Source: Achromobacter sp. MFA1 R4
GTDB taxonomy: Bacteria; Pseudomonadota; Gammaproteobacteria; Burkholderiales; Burkholderiaceae_B
NCBI RefSeq assembly: GCF_900156745.1
Contig: NZ_LT707065.1
Span: forward strand, 3,286,001-3,350,000
Direction of reading: 5' to 3'
Length of the DNA: 64,000 bases
Numbering within the stretch: the stretch's first letter is position 1; every line of letters starts with the position of its first letter. The notes below the pieces were generated by a model that saw only the letters and a list, made by a program, of their open reading frames with translations, had not been told where the DNA came from and searched no databases. The translations under genes and the position numbers were made by a program. Below, piece after piece: positions 51,196 through 59,857 of this stretch.

Positions 51196-51390
51196 GGCGG
51201 CGCCCGGGATATGGCGGACGCGAGAGCGGCAGGGGCGCTGCAACGGCGCGGCGCCTGCCGCCCTGGTCCCGGAGGTTCTGCGGGACATTGTCCGCCCGCG
51301 GCGCGGCGGGCGGCATGACGAACATCAAGCCGAACATCAAGCCGAACGTCAAGCCGGACAGGCCGGCTGGAGGCCGCCCGCGGCGTCCGG

Positions 51391-53853
51391 TCAGTTCCCC
51401 GCCGGCGTGAGCGTCAGCGTGTCCGAGCGCTGGCTGTCCACCTTCGCCCGGCTGAACGCCATCGGAAAATACTCCCCGGTCGCCCAGCCCTTGAGCAAGT
51501 CCTGATAGTGCGGGCTGCGCGGATCCGCGGACTGGCCCGGCACGTTCTGCACGCGCGAGTTGTCCCAGTCGGACACGTCGATCACCTGCCGGTACGACGC
51601 GCCGCTGGTCTGGCGGAAATCGCACTTGCGGAATGTGGCGCGATGCACCGTGTCGTTGTCGCCGCCGACCGGATAGCGCGGCGTGCCCCACGCCTTGGCG
51701 GTGTCGGGCGGCAGCAGGGCGGCCAGGCTGTGATCGAACTGGATGTGGTGCAGCTTGCCCCATTGCCACTGCGTCGAATCCGGTCCCATCTTGGCGCTGA
51801 GCTTCTGCAGCCCGTCCGCCAGCGCCTGCAGCAAGAGGGCGTCGCGGCCCTGCTCCGGCCGGGCGCCGAAGGCGGCGTCGGGCGTGGCGAGCTTTTCCAG
51901 GGTCTTGCGGGTGGAAAGCTCGCCGAACGCCGCACGCCCGCTTGCCGGCACGTACAGGTCGGTCACGCGCTTGACGACTTCAGGCAGCCAGAACGCATAG
52001 ACCGTCGCGGCCCGCGAATCGGTGTCCATGCGGTAATCCCAGTCCTTCAGCAGGCGCAGCGCCGCGCCGACGTTCGGGTCGGCCGAGTTCAGGGCCTTGG
52101 CGTAGCCCCCCAGCGTACGGGCCGGAATCGACAGGTTGTCGAACTGCAGGTCCTGCGACTGCTGCACCGTCAGCCCGCGGCCTTCGGCCACCACCTCGCG
52201 GATGCGCTGGACGCGGTAGGGTTCCGCCCAGGTGCGTGCCGACATGTCCCGGTAGGGGTAATCAGCGGGCAGGTTGTACTCGTTGGCCGTTGCGACGTAG
52301 CCCTCGGGCGGGTTGTAGACGCGGGGCAGGGAGTTGCCGGGCAGCACGCCGCGCCATTCGAAGTCGCCGTTGCCGGGCACGGGCAGCATGCCCGACCAGT
52401 CGTTGCGCGGACGGATCGGCGCGATGCTGCCGCCAAACCAGCCGATGTTGCCGTCCACGTCGGCGTAGACCATGTTTTCGCTGGGCGTGTAGTGCTTTTC
52501 CATGCCCGCCACGAACTCATTCCAGTTCTGCGCCTGGTTCAGCCGCAGGCTGGCCAGGTAGGCCGCCGTGCCCGGGAATTCCAGATAGGCGGCGCGCACC
52601 GCGTAAGCCTTGCGGCGCACCGGATCTTCGTGGATGACGGGTCCGTGGCGCGTGAACTTCAAGCTGCGCACGGCGGGAGCGGCGCCGCGCACCGGGATGG
52701 TCTCGTCGACCTGGCGCATCTTTTCCCACCGGCCCTGGTAGCGGTATTCGCCGGGGTTCGCGGGATTGGTTTCGTAGACGTAGAGATCCTCTTCGTCGGC
52801 GAATGCAAAGATGGTCAACCCGAACGCGATGCGGTCGTTGTGGCCCATCGAGACGCCGGGCAGCGACGGTTCGCCGGCGCCGATCACGTTCCAGCCCGGG
52901 GCGTTCAGGTGGACCATGTAGCGCAAGGACGGCATGGCGATGGATCGGTGCGGGTCGCCTGCCAGGATGGGCTTGCCGGTGGCGGTGCGCTCGCCGCTCA
53001 GGGTCCAGTTATTGCTTTCGTAGCGGGCGGCCAGGGGGTCGAAGCCGGGGTCCAGCGACGCGAGCCTGCCCTCGGACAGGGCGCTCGCCAGCCTGGCGCG
53101 GTCGTCGGCGGCGAGCGGGCTGCGCGGGAAATCGCCGGCCTCGAACTTCTGTCCGTCGCGCGCAAGCCGGTAAGTGGCCAGCACCGATTTGTCGATCTGG
53201 CGCACGTCCAGGCCAGCGGGAATCTGCAGCGCCAAGGGCGGCTCGAAGGTGCTCAATCCCTGCACGGTGTTCAGGCCCAGGGCGGCGATCCGCTCCGACA
53301 TACGGACCTCCTCGCTGAGGTTGCGCGTCAGGCCGTAGATGCGGATCAGCGAAGTCTCCGCGCTCCAGTAGCCGGGCTCGGTGCCCGTCAGCTTGAACTC
53401 CGGCGGCATCTGGTCGGGATTGGCCTTGACCCAGTTCACGTAGGCGTTGATGCCGTTGGCGAACGCAGTGAGGATGGCCTTGCCTTCGGGGTGGTAGCTG
53501 GCGAATTCCGCCTGCATGTCGCCGCGATACAGGAAGAGGCGCGCGGCGCGGTCCTGTTCGATGAAGCGCGGTCCGAACTGCTCGGCCATCTTGCCTTCGC
53601 CCTGGCGGCGCCACAGGTCCAGTTGCCACAGCCGGTCGCGCGCGGCGGAAAAGCCCTGCGCGAAGAACAGGTCCGCCTGATTCTTGGCATAAATGTGGGA
53701 TACGCCGTGCTTGTCCCTGACGATCTCCACGGGCTGCGACAGGCCCGCCATGGCGACCGTGTCTTTCTTGCCGCCGGGCGCGGCGCAACCGGCCAGCACG
53801 ACGATCAGGCCGCTTGCCAGCAATGCGGCGGCCCTGCGCTTGAACGTACGCAT
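51391..53853 (-). CDS. Penicillin-acylase-family Ntn hydrolase, lipoprotein
   Basis: The 820-residue precursor has a lipoprotein signal (RRAAALLASGLIVVLAGC, Cys23). The alpha-chain marker is VEIVRDKHGVSHIYAKNQAD with FSAARDRLWQLDLWRR. The predicted self-cleavage site lies before Ser280 in ARYESNNWTLSGERT, where Ser280 becomes the N-terminal nucleophile of the beta chain. Downstream GDPHRS and PGVSMGHND fit the family. Substrates include beta-lactam side-chain amides and N-acyl-homoserine lactones. The lipobox suggests attachment to the envelope. It is transcribed alone or with the CopD-like gene. Confidence 0.9.
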   Translation of the reverse strand: MRTFKRRAAALLASGLIVVLAGCAAPGGKKDTVAMAGLSQPVEIVRDKHGVSHIYAKNQADLFFAQGFSAARDRLWQLDLWRRQGEGKMAEQFGPRFIEQDRAARLFLYRGDMQAEFASYHPEGKAILTAFANGINAYVNWVKANPDQMPPEFKLTGTEPGYWSAETSLIRIYGLTRNLSEEVRMSERIAALGLNTVQGLSTFEPPLALQIPAGLDVRQIDKSVLATYRLARDGQKFEAGDFPRSPLAADDRARLASALSEGRLASLDPGFDPLAARYESNNWTLSGERTATGKPILAGDPHRSIAMPSLRYMVHLNAPGWNVIGAGEPSLPGVSMGHNDRIAFGLTIFAFADEEDLYVYETNPANPGEYRYQGRWEKMRQVDETIPVRGAAPAVRSLKFTRHGPVIHEDPVRRKAYAVRAAYLEFPGTAAYLASLRLNQAQNWNEFVAGMEKHYTPSENMVYADVDGNIGWFGGSIAPIRPRNDWSGMLPVPGNGDFEWRGVLPGNSLPRVYNPPEGYVATANEYNLPADYPYRDMSARTWAEPYRVQRIREVVAEGRGLTVQQSQDLQFDNLSIPARTLGGYAKALNSADPNVGAALRLLKDWDYRMDTDSRAATVYAFWLPEVVKRVTDLYVPASGRAAFGELSTRKTLEKLATPDAAFGARPEQGRDALLLQALADGLQKLSAKMGPDSTQWQWGKLHHIQFDHSLAALLPPDTAKAWGTPRYPVGGDNDTVHRATFRKCDFRQTSGASYRQVIDVSDWDNSRVQNVPGQSADPRSPHYQDLLKGWATGEYFPMAFSRAKVDSQRSDTLTLTPAGN

Positions 53854-54063
53854 AGACTTCTCCTCCGGGTTATTGATTTTTTCTCTGCCCGCGGTACGCA
53901 GGCGCTGAAAGTCGCGCCGGACGCCACAGCAAGCAACGAGTAGAACTAAATCAGAAGCGGAGGAAGCACTGTGTCATTTGGCTAAATGTGGAAGGACCTG
54001 TAACGGGGCGGCTGCGCGGGGCGCCAAGCCGGGCGGGCGGCCCGGACAGGTTTGGTCACACCG

Positions 54064-54095
54064 ACGACGCGCGCGCGCAACTGCGCGCGCGTCGT
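54064..54095. terminator. Perfect 13-bp GC-rich hairpin (possible factor-dependent terminator or structured element)
   Basis: The arms ACGACGCGCGCGC and GCGCGCGCGTCGT surround a six-base loop, GCAACT. The hairpin lies 25 bases after the stop of the leftward DUF4148 gene. No T-run follows on either strand, so it is not a classical intrinsic terminator. Extreme stability suggests an RNA end-protecting or termination role. Confidence 0.5.
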
Positions 54096-54120
54096 GGGCC
54101 GGTACGGTGCAAAGGCCGAG

Positions 54121-54453
54121 TCACCAGCGACGCTGCGGTTCCGTCTGGGACTGCGATGCCGGCTGCGACATGCCGCTGCCGTGGACGGTGCTCTGGTACT
54201 TGCGATAGTCGGAGATGTACACCGGACTGTTGATGTCCGGGGTTTCATCGCCGGCCCACTGGGCTTCCAGCCCTGACTCTCGCCATGCGGCGAGGTCGCG
54301 CTCGACGTCGGCGCGGGTGGGGGTGTAGTCGGGGGCGGGCGCGGCGGTGGTGGGCGCGGAAGCGGCCGACTGGGCGCCGGCCGGGCTGGACAGCAGGGCG
54401 AACACCGCCAGCGCGGCCGGGACGAGGGCGCGGAATGTCAGGTCAGGCTTCAT
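54121..54453 (-). CDS. DUF4148-type small periplasmic protein
   Basis: The 110-residue protein has a signal peptide (ALVPAALAVFALLSSPAGAQ) and the DUF4148 pattern TRADVERDLAAWRESGLEAQ followed by DINSPVYISDYRKYQ. DUF4148 proteins are abundant in Burkholderiales and of unknown function. The gene is downstream of a LuxR regulator on the same strand with 297 bases between. That gap contains a 16-bp perfect palindrome, so the LuxR protein may control it. Confidence 0.78.
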   Translation of the reverse strand: MKPDLTFRALVPAALAVFALLSSPAGAQSAASAPTTAAPAPDYTPTRADVERDLAAWRESGLEAQWAGDETPDINSPVYISDYRKYQSTVHGSGMSQPASQSQTEPQRRW

Positions 54454-54702
54454 GGATGACTCCTAAGGCTTCAGGGGGAGACGCAGCATTGGGGCCGGTG
54501 TCCTCGAAGCGCGCGCCGTGGCGCGGCGCTGGCCGAAGATAGCTGCGGACCGGATACGCGACGGTCATGGTCCGGCGCGGCGCGCTGGCGCGATGGCCTG
54601 TTCGGCGCGGGGGGGCAGGCCGGGGGGGTGACCCGGCGGGGCGCGGCGGCCCGGGTCTCATGCCTTTGTGCTCATCGTAGGACCGCATGGGTGCAGCCCG
54701 CA

Positions 54703-54718
54703 TACTCAAATTTGAGTA
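54703..54718. promoter_or_regulatory. 16-bp perfect palindrome TACTCAAATTTGAGTA, operator candidate
   Basis: The sequence is perfectly self-complementary over 16 bases and sits in an otherwise very GC-rich gap between the LuxR gene (stop at 54751) and the DUF4148 gene (start at 54453). It is AT-rich at the centre, typical of dimeric regulator sites. Placement upstream of DUF4148 suggests control of that gene; the binder is unproven. Confidence 0.5.
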
Positions 54719-54750
54719 CGCTCCCGGCGGCCTCGGCCGTCGTCCTGCGC

Positions 54751-55836
54751 CTACAGCAGCGAGGCGAGTCTCACCAGTTCGGACTGCCGGCTGCACTCCA
54801 TCTTGGTAAGCAAAGAGGCCACCTGCTTGCGCACGGTAAGCACCGAGGCATGGCGCAGGGTGGCGACCTCCTCGACGCTGTGCCCGGCGGCCAGGCCCGC
54901 CAGCACCGCGGCCTCGGCATGCGTGATGGAGAACACGGATTGCAGCTTGGTGACGTCAGGCATGGCGAAGGCGCTTTTCTTGCGCAGGCGCACCAGCAGC
55001 ATCCTGCCGCCGATCAGGCTGAGCGCCTGCGGCGCCGCGCTGATGTCGACCCAGAAGAGTTCCCCCCAGCCGGAGGCCGTGGCCATCGAGCGCATCTGGC
55101 CGTCGCGCGCCACGGCGGCGCAATGCGCATCGAACAGCCGCTGCACCTTGGCGTCCGCGTGGCGCAGCCTGCGGCCGTGCAGGGTCCAGCCGTTGGTGTC
55201 GCCCAGGTAACCGACTGCCAGCGGCGACAACTTGTCCACCATGCAATCCATGCTGATGAGCAGCACCGCTTCCTGCACCTCCGAGAAGGCGCTTTCCAGC
55301 GATTTCCATCCGATGGTCCGGTTGCGCTCTCGCAGCGCCAACTGGTTGCGCAGCGTGCGAAAGTACCGGGCATAGTCGCCGGATTGCAGCCGCTCGCTGG
55401 CCTTGAGATCGACGGACGAGCGCTGAAAGCCGATGGCGGCGTGCAGCACGGTGTTGGATTCGATGATGAGCGCCAGCACCTGCGCCATGCGGTGCTTGGT
55501 CATGAAGTCCGCGTAGAACTCGGTGCGGCGCAACTGGGCCGCGTCGTACATGCGCGCGGTGTCCAGCCAGGTGCCCGCGGGCGCGTTGCGGGAGTCCTGT
55601 TCCACGATGTCGCAGCTGAAGTAGTGCGCCTGGTAATCCGCCGCGCACGCATCGGACAGCCCGATGGCCGACAGGGTCAGCAGCTTGTTCCGGGCATCGA
55701 ACACGATGAGGGCGCCGCTGTCGGCGCCGACCAGGTCACGGGCCGTGCTGAGGATGTCGGCCCATGGCGGATCCGGGTCGGTCAGATGGTCCACGGCCTC
55801 GACGGCGCGGCGCATTGCGATTCGATGATCGGGCAT
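54751..55836 (-). CDS. LuxR-family transcriptional regulator (orphan, GerE-type HTH at C terminus)
   Basis: The 361-residue protein has a C-terminal HTH at about 298-358 (FSITHAEAAVLAGLAAGHSV, EVATLRHASVLTVRKQVASL). The N-terminal ~290 residues contain GAF/PAS-like segments (ARDLVGADSGALIVFDARN, SMDCMVDKLSPLAVGYLGD) instead of an autoinducer domain. No receiver Asp is seen. The promoter region has ACGTA-N8-TACGT at 55861-55878. The neighbouring DUF4148 gene and palindrome are candidate targets. Confidence 0.82.
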   Translation of the reverse strand: MPDHRIAMRRAVEAVDHLTDPDPPWADILSTARDLVGADSGALIVFDARNKLLTLSAIGLSDACAADYQAHYFSCDIVEQDSRNAPAGTWLDTARMYDAAQLRRTEFYADFMTKHRMAQVLALIIESNTVLHAAIGFQRSSVDLKASERLQSGDYARYFRTLRNQLALRERNRTIGWKSLESAFSEVQEAVLLISMDCMVDKLSPLAVGYLGDTNGWTLHGRRLRHADAKVQRLFDAHCAAVARDGQMRSMATASGWGELFWVDISAAPQALSLIGGRMLLVRLRKKSAFAMPDVTKLQSVFSITHAEAAVLAGLAAGHSVEEVATLRHASVLTVRKQVASLLTKMECSRQSELVRLASLL

Positions 55837-56134
55837 GGCGTGCCTCCAACTCTGGTTCAGACGTAAACGTTGCTACGTGTCACAGATGGTGGTAGGTGGC
55901 GCCGGCCGGTCAGGGATGGCGGCGCACCGCTGCTGCGGATCAAAGCGGCTGGGCGCGCCGCGCATGAACGCGTGATCGGCAGCGGGCCCAAGCGCAAATT
56001 ATCGTCTCAAATCCTCGCGCACGGCGAGATTCCCTGCGAATACAGGCCATGAAAATCGGGGCGGCGCGCGTGGTGATGCGGCGATACCGGGATAATTCAA
56101 CCGGCGCGCAACGGCGTGCGCGCGCGCCGCCCGG

Positions 56135-57838
56135 CTAGGGCTCCAGCAGCCGCAGCAGCGGCGCCTTGCGCGCATCGTCGGCCTTGCGCGCCAGCGCGGC
56201 CAGCTTCTTGTCGGAACCGAACAACCGCGCACGCACGTGTGCACGCACATGCGCTCGTTCATGCTCGGGCAGGTCGGCAAGCGCGTCGGCCAGTAGTGTC
56301 AGTGTCTGCGCATCGTCGACCGCGAACCTGGCGGGCAGCTTGAAGCCGTCGGTGCAGCGGCGCAGGCACGCGACCGCGGTGGAGACGGTGTCGGGCGTCA
56401 GCCCATGGTGTTCAAGAAAGACGGCGGTATAGCGGTCCTGCACCGACTGATGTTCGTCATCCACCTGATCCATGTAGTGCCGCAGCAGCGCAAAGCGGCT
56501 GGCGTCGGCCAGGCCCAGCGCAAAGGCGGCATAGGTGCCGGACAGGCAGGCCTTCTCGGCTTCGGCGTCGGTGTACCACTCGTAGGGCTGGATCGCGGCG
56601 CAGGCATAGGCCTGCAGCGCGTCATGCGCCTGCGGGTGCTGCGCGGCGTTGGCAAAGAAGCGGTGCATGTCGGACCGGGCGAGGCCCTTGACCGGCAGGT
56701 AGTGGCGCGCCGTGCTCTTGAACGCGATGCGGTAACCGGCGGGAAAGCCTGCGCGCAGCAGGCGCGTGATGAATTCCAGCGACCGGACGTAGGCAGCCGG
56801 CGTTTCCTGCCGGATCGCGATGGTCACGGTGGCGAGCACGTCGTTGGCGGCGCAATCCACGAGCTCGTCCGTCAGCCGGGTGCATTCGGCCGGATGCGCG
56901 CCGCTGCCTTCGGCCAGCATGGCCGCCGCGCGCGCGCTGCCCAGGTCGCGCGCGATTTCCAGGAATCCCAGGCCGGTGGGACGCGCATAGCCGGGCTCGT
57001 GGCGCAGGATCAGCGTCGCGGCGTAGAGCAGCAGGTCGATGCCGCGGTCCTGGGGATCGAGCGCGGCGCCGGGCTTGCGCGCATAGATGTTCTGGCGGAA
57101 GGGGTCCTGCGAGACGTCGACGTAACGCGGCAGGTACTGCTGCTCGGACCAGCGGCGCAGCGCGTGGATGAGGGAGCCGCGCAGCTCGGCCAGCGACGGC
57201 TGTCCCGCGTTCAGGGCGAGCAGGCGCTGGAAGATGCAGACCAGCCGCGCGTAGTCCGGTTCGGGAAAGAGGCGCGCATCCAGCAGGTGGCCGCACAGCA
57301 GGCTGACATGCAGCGGATCGGTGGGTTGGCTGCCATTGAGCACGGCTTGGTCGATGTACTGCGCCACGCGCTCGCGCAGCCACTGCTGCTTGTGCGCGTC
57401 GGTGTGGTCCACCAGCGTCAGGCGCAGCCGGCCCCCGGTGGTGGGGAACTGCGCGCGAAAACGGAAGTGGTGATTCAGGTGCGGCTTGCCGGCAAGCCGG
57501 GCGATGCGTTCGAGCACGGCCTCGCGCAGCACGGGCGCCAGGGATTCCTGGACCGCTTCGGGGCTGAGCGGACCGCCGCCGCCCTCGGCGTGCAGCCCGT
57601 CCTCGTCGTCCGGCTCCCATCCCGGCATGACATCGAACACGATGCGCGTGGGCTCGTATTCCAGCAGGATCTCGCTGTGGATGCCGGCTTGCAGCGGTGT
57701 GCGGGCCACGATGGCATCGACGTCGTCGCGCGCTTGCAGCTTGTCGAACCAGCCATGGATGGCGGCGAGCGCTTCATCCTGGATCTGGCGGGCGGTCTTG
57801 TGATGCACGCCAATGGCGCGGGATACGTCAGAGCTCAT
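56135..57838 (-). CDS. Large cytosolic protein of unknown function
   Basis: The 567-residue protein matches no family I recognise with confidence. It has no signal peptide and no membrane helix. It is mostly helical with many His, Arg and aromatic residues; features are FDVMPGWEPDDEDGLHAEGG near 68-87, HLNHHFRFRAQFPTTGGRLR near 120, and LPEHERAHVRAHVRARLFGS near the end. ATG 57838 is chosen; 16 upstream in-frame residues are weak. A 298-base gap to its right-hand neighbour's coding end and the LuxR start holds no other gene that I can support. It is probably monocistronic, downstream of and co-directional with the AraC gene. Confidence 0.6.
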   Translation of the reverse strand: MSSDVSRAIGVHHKTARQIQDEALAAIHGWFDKLQARDDVDAIVARTPLQAGIHSEILLEYEPTRIVFDVMPGWEPDDEDGLHAEGGGGPLSPEAVQESLAPVLREAVLERIARLAGKPHLNHHFRFRAQFPTTGGRLRLTLVDHTDAHKQQWLRERVAQYIDQAVLNGSQPTDPLHVSLLCGHLLDARLFPEPDYARLVCIFQRLLALNAGQPSLAELRGSLIHALRRWSEQQYLPRYVDVSQDPFRQNIYARKPGAALDPQDRGIDLLLYAATLILRHEPGYARPTGLGFLEIARDLGSARAAAMLAEGSGAHPAECTRLTDELVDCAANDVLATVTIAIRQETPAAYVRSLEFITRLLRAGFPAGYRIAFKSTARHYLPVKGLARSDMHRFFANAAQHPQAHDALQAYACAAIQPYEWYTDAEAEKACLSGTYAAFALGLADASRFALLRHYMDQVDDEHQSVQDRYTAVFLEHHGLTPDTVSTAVACLRRCTDGFKLPARFAVDDAQTLTLLADALADLPEHERAHVRAHVRARLFGSDKKLAALARKADDARKAPLLRLLEP

Positions 57839-57908
57839 GATGCATGGAGTGGCTGCAAGTGCGCGGAATGCTACACGATGCGGCACACGCCCTGGGCATC
57901 CGGCAATT

Positions 57909-58913
57909 TCAATGCGGGGCCGCGAACTCGCCGATGGCGACGGCGGGCGACAGCGCGAACGACGCCTTCATGTCGCGCACTTCCTCGACCGGCGCGCGGC
58001 CGAAGAAGCGCTTGAACTCGCGGCTGAATTGCGACGCGCTCTCGTAGCCCACGCGGGCCGAGGCCGACGCGGCCGTCAGGCCGTCGCGGATCATCATGAG
58101 CCTTGCCTGGTGCAGCCGCGTCGACTTGATGTATTGGATCGGCGAGGTCTGCGTGACCGCCTTGAAGTTGACGTGAAAGGCGGGCACGCTCATGCCGGCC
58201 TCCTGCGCCAGGTGTGTCACGTCCAGCGGCTGGGCGAAGTCGGTGTGGATGCGGCGCAGCGCCCTGGCCACGCGCCCGAAGCGTCCCTGGTGCGCCAGCG
58301 CGGCGCGCAGCGCGCCGCCTTGCTCGCCGCTCAGGACGCGAAAGCCGATCTCGCGCACCAGCGCCGGGCCGAGGACCTGGGCATCGAGCGGACTGCACAG
58401 CGCGCGCAACAGGCGCACCGTGGCATCGGCCAGTTCGCCGGACAGCGGCGTGGACGCGATTCCCAGCGGCGCGTGATCGCGGGGCGCGACCTCGCGGGGG
58501 CCGCCTTCGTGGGGGCCACCCTCGCGGGGGCCGCCCTCGCGCCGCGCGGCGTCGTGCGCGTCGATCGCCAGCGCCAGGTCCGCCACCGTGGCCAGGTCCA
58601 GCCGGATCGAGACGGCCAGCAGGGGCTCTTCTTTGCTGGCCTGCGTTTCCGTGGAGAAGGGCAGGGGCACGGACAGCACCAGGTAGTGCTGCGCGTCGTA
58701 GACATAGACCTCGTCGCCCAGGAAGCCCAGCTTGCGGCCCTGGCACACGATGACGATGCCGGGTTCGTAAAGCACCGGCGTGCGGCCCAGCGGCCGGTCC
58801 GACCGCATGAAACGCACGCCGTCCAGCGCGGACAGGCTGTATCCCTCGTTGGGCGCCAGGCGTTCGACCAGGGCGATCATCTCTTGCGACAGCGGATTGG
58901 ACGGCAGTGTCAT
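57909..58913 (-). CDS. AraC-family transcriptional regulator (AraC_N type)
   Basis: The 334-residue regulator has an N-terminal cupin-like AraC_N domain (~residues 25-200; TPVLYEPGIVIVCQGRKLGF) and two C-terminal HTH motifs (~230-320; LDVTHLAQEAGMSVPAFHVN and ASASARVGYESASQFSREFK). The DNA for residues 125-144 is a four-unit 15-bp repeat giving REGGP-type pentapeptides, which lengthens a loop of the sensor domain. It is divergent from a pair of SDR genes, with 166 bases between, and is their likely activator, as is common for this subfamily. Confidence 0.87.
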   Translation of the reverse strand: MTLPSNPLSQEMIALVERLAPNEGYSLSALDGVRFMRSDRPLGRTPVLYEPGIVIVCQGRKLGFLGDEVYVYDAQHYLVLSVPLPFSTETQASKEEPLLAVSIRLDLATVADLALAIDAHDAARREGGPREGGPHEGGPREVAPRDHAPLGIASTPLSGELADATVRLLRALCSPLDAQVLGPALVREIGFRVLSGEQGGALRAALAHQGRFGRVARALRRIHTDFAQPLDVTHLAQEAGMSVPAFHVNFKAVTQTSPIQYIKSTRLHQARLMMIRDGLTAASASARVGYESASQFSREFKRFFGRAPVEEVRDMKASFALSPAVAIGEFAAPH

Positions 58914-59079
58914 GGGGCCTTCGTGATTCGGTTTCCGGTTCCGGGCATTCTACCGGTCCGCGTCCCTGCAAAAAACGGCCTTCAATAGGAATGGGCAAGG
59001 GTGCGATAGGGCCGGGTATTCGCGCGAGGCGGCGCCGTCCTTAGCATTCCAGTCATGGTTCCAACTTAGGAGAACGACC

Positions 59080-59832
59080 ATGACCACGACGCAATCCCAA
59101 CAATCCCGGCAATCCAAAGTGGTGCTCATCACGGGCGCCAGCAGCGGCATCGGCGAGGCGACCGCGCGCCTGCTGGCCGCGCAGGGCCACCGCGTGTATG
59201 CGGGGGCGCGCCGCACCGACCGGCTGGAACGGCTGGTGCAAGAGATTCAGGCAAAGGGCGGCACGGCGGCGTTTCGCGCGCTGGACGTCACCTCGGCCGA
59301 GGACATGCAGGCCTTTGTGCGTGCCGCGGAAGCGGCCTACGGGCCGGTCGACGTGATCGTCAACAACGCGGGGGTGATGCCCCTGTCGCCCTTGTCCTCG
59401 CTGAAGGTGAACGAGTGGGACCGCATGATCGACGTGAACATCCGCGGCGTGCTGCACGGCATTGCCGCGGTGCTGCCCGGCATGGAACGCCGGGGCCGGG
59501 GACAGGTGATCAACGTGTCGTCCATCGGCGGGCTGAGCGTGTCGCCGACGGCGGCGGTGTACTGCGCGACGAAGTTCGCGGTGCGCGCGATCTCGGACGG
59601 CCTGCGCCAGGAGACCGACAAGATCCGCGTGACGGTCGTCTGCCCGGGCGTGGTCGAGTCAGAGCTGGCGGACACCATCACCGATGACACCGCGCGCGTG
59701 GCGATGCAGGAATTCCGCCGCGTGGCGCTGCACCCGGACGCCATCGCCCGCGCCATTGCCTATGCCATCGATCAGCCCGACGACGTGGACGTCAGCGAAG
59801 TGGTGGTGCGGCCGACGGCCAGCCCGTATTGA
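59080..59832 (+). CDS. Short-chain dehydrogenase/reductase (first of pair)
   Basis: The 250-residue classical SDR has cofactor motif VVLITGASSGIGEATARLLA, NADP-favouring Arg pair after beta-2 (AGARRTDRLE), NNAGVM, catalytic Ser in INVSSIGGLS and Tyr-x3-Lys in YCATKFAVRA. The C-terminal PGVVESELADTI is typical of the YdfG-like/oxidoreductase subgroup. AGGAG precedes ATG 59080. It is divergent from an AraC gene and 25 bases from a second SDR gene. The substrate is unknown. Confidence 0.9.
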   Translation: MTTTQSQQSRQSKVVLITGASSGIGEATARLLAAQGHRVYAGARRTDRLERLVQEIQAKGGTAAFRALDVTSAEDMQAFVRAAEAAYGPVDVIVNNAGVMPLSPLSSLKVNEWDRMIDVNIRGVLHGIAAVLPGMERRGRGQVINVSSIGGLSVSPTAAVYCATKFAVRAISDGLRQETDKIRVTVVCPGVVESELADTITDDTARVAMQEFRRVALHPDAIARAIAYAIDQPDDVDVSEVVVRPTASPY

Positions 59833-59857
59833 ACAACCCATTGAGAGGAAAGACATC

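Noticed and set aside
51508..53943. Rightward frame of 811 codons
   Set aside because: Exact antisense of the penicillin-acylase gene, which has a signal peptide and catalytic motifs; the shadow has none.
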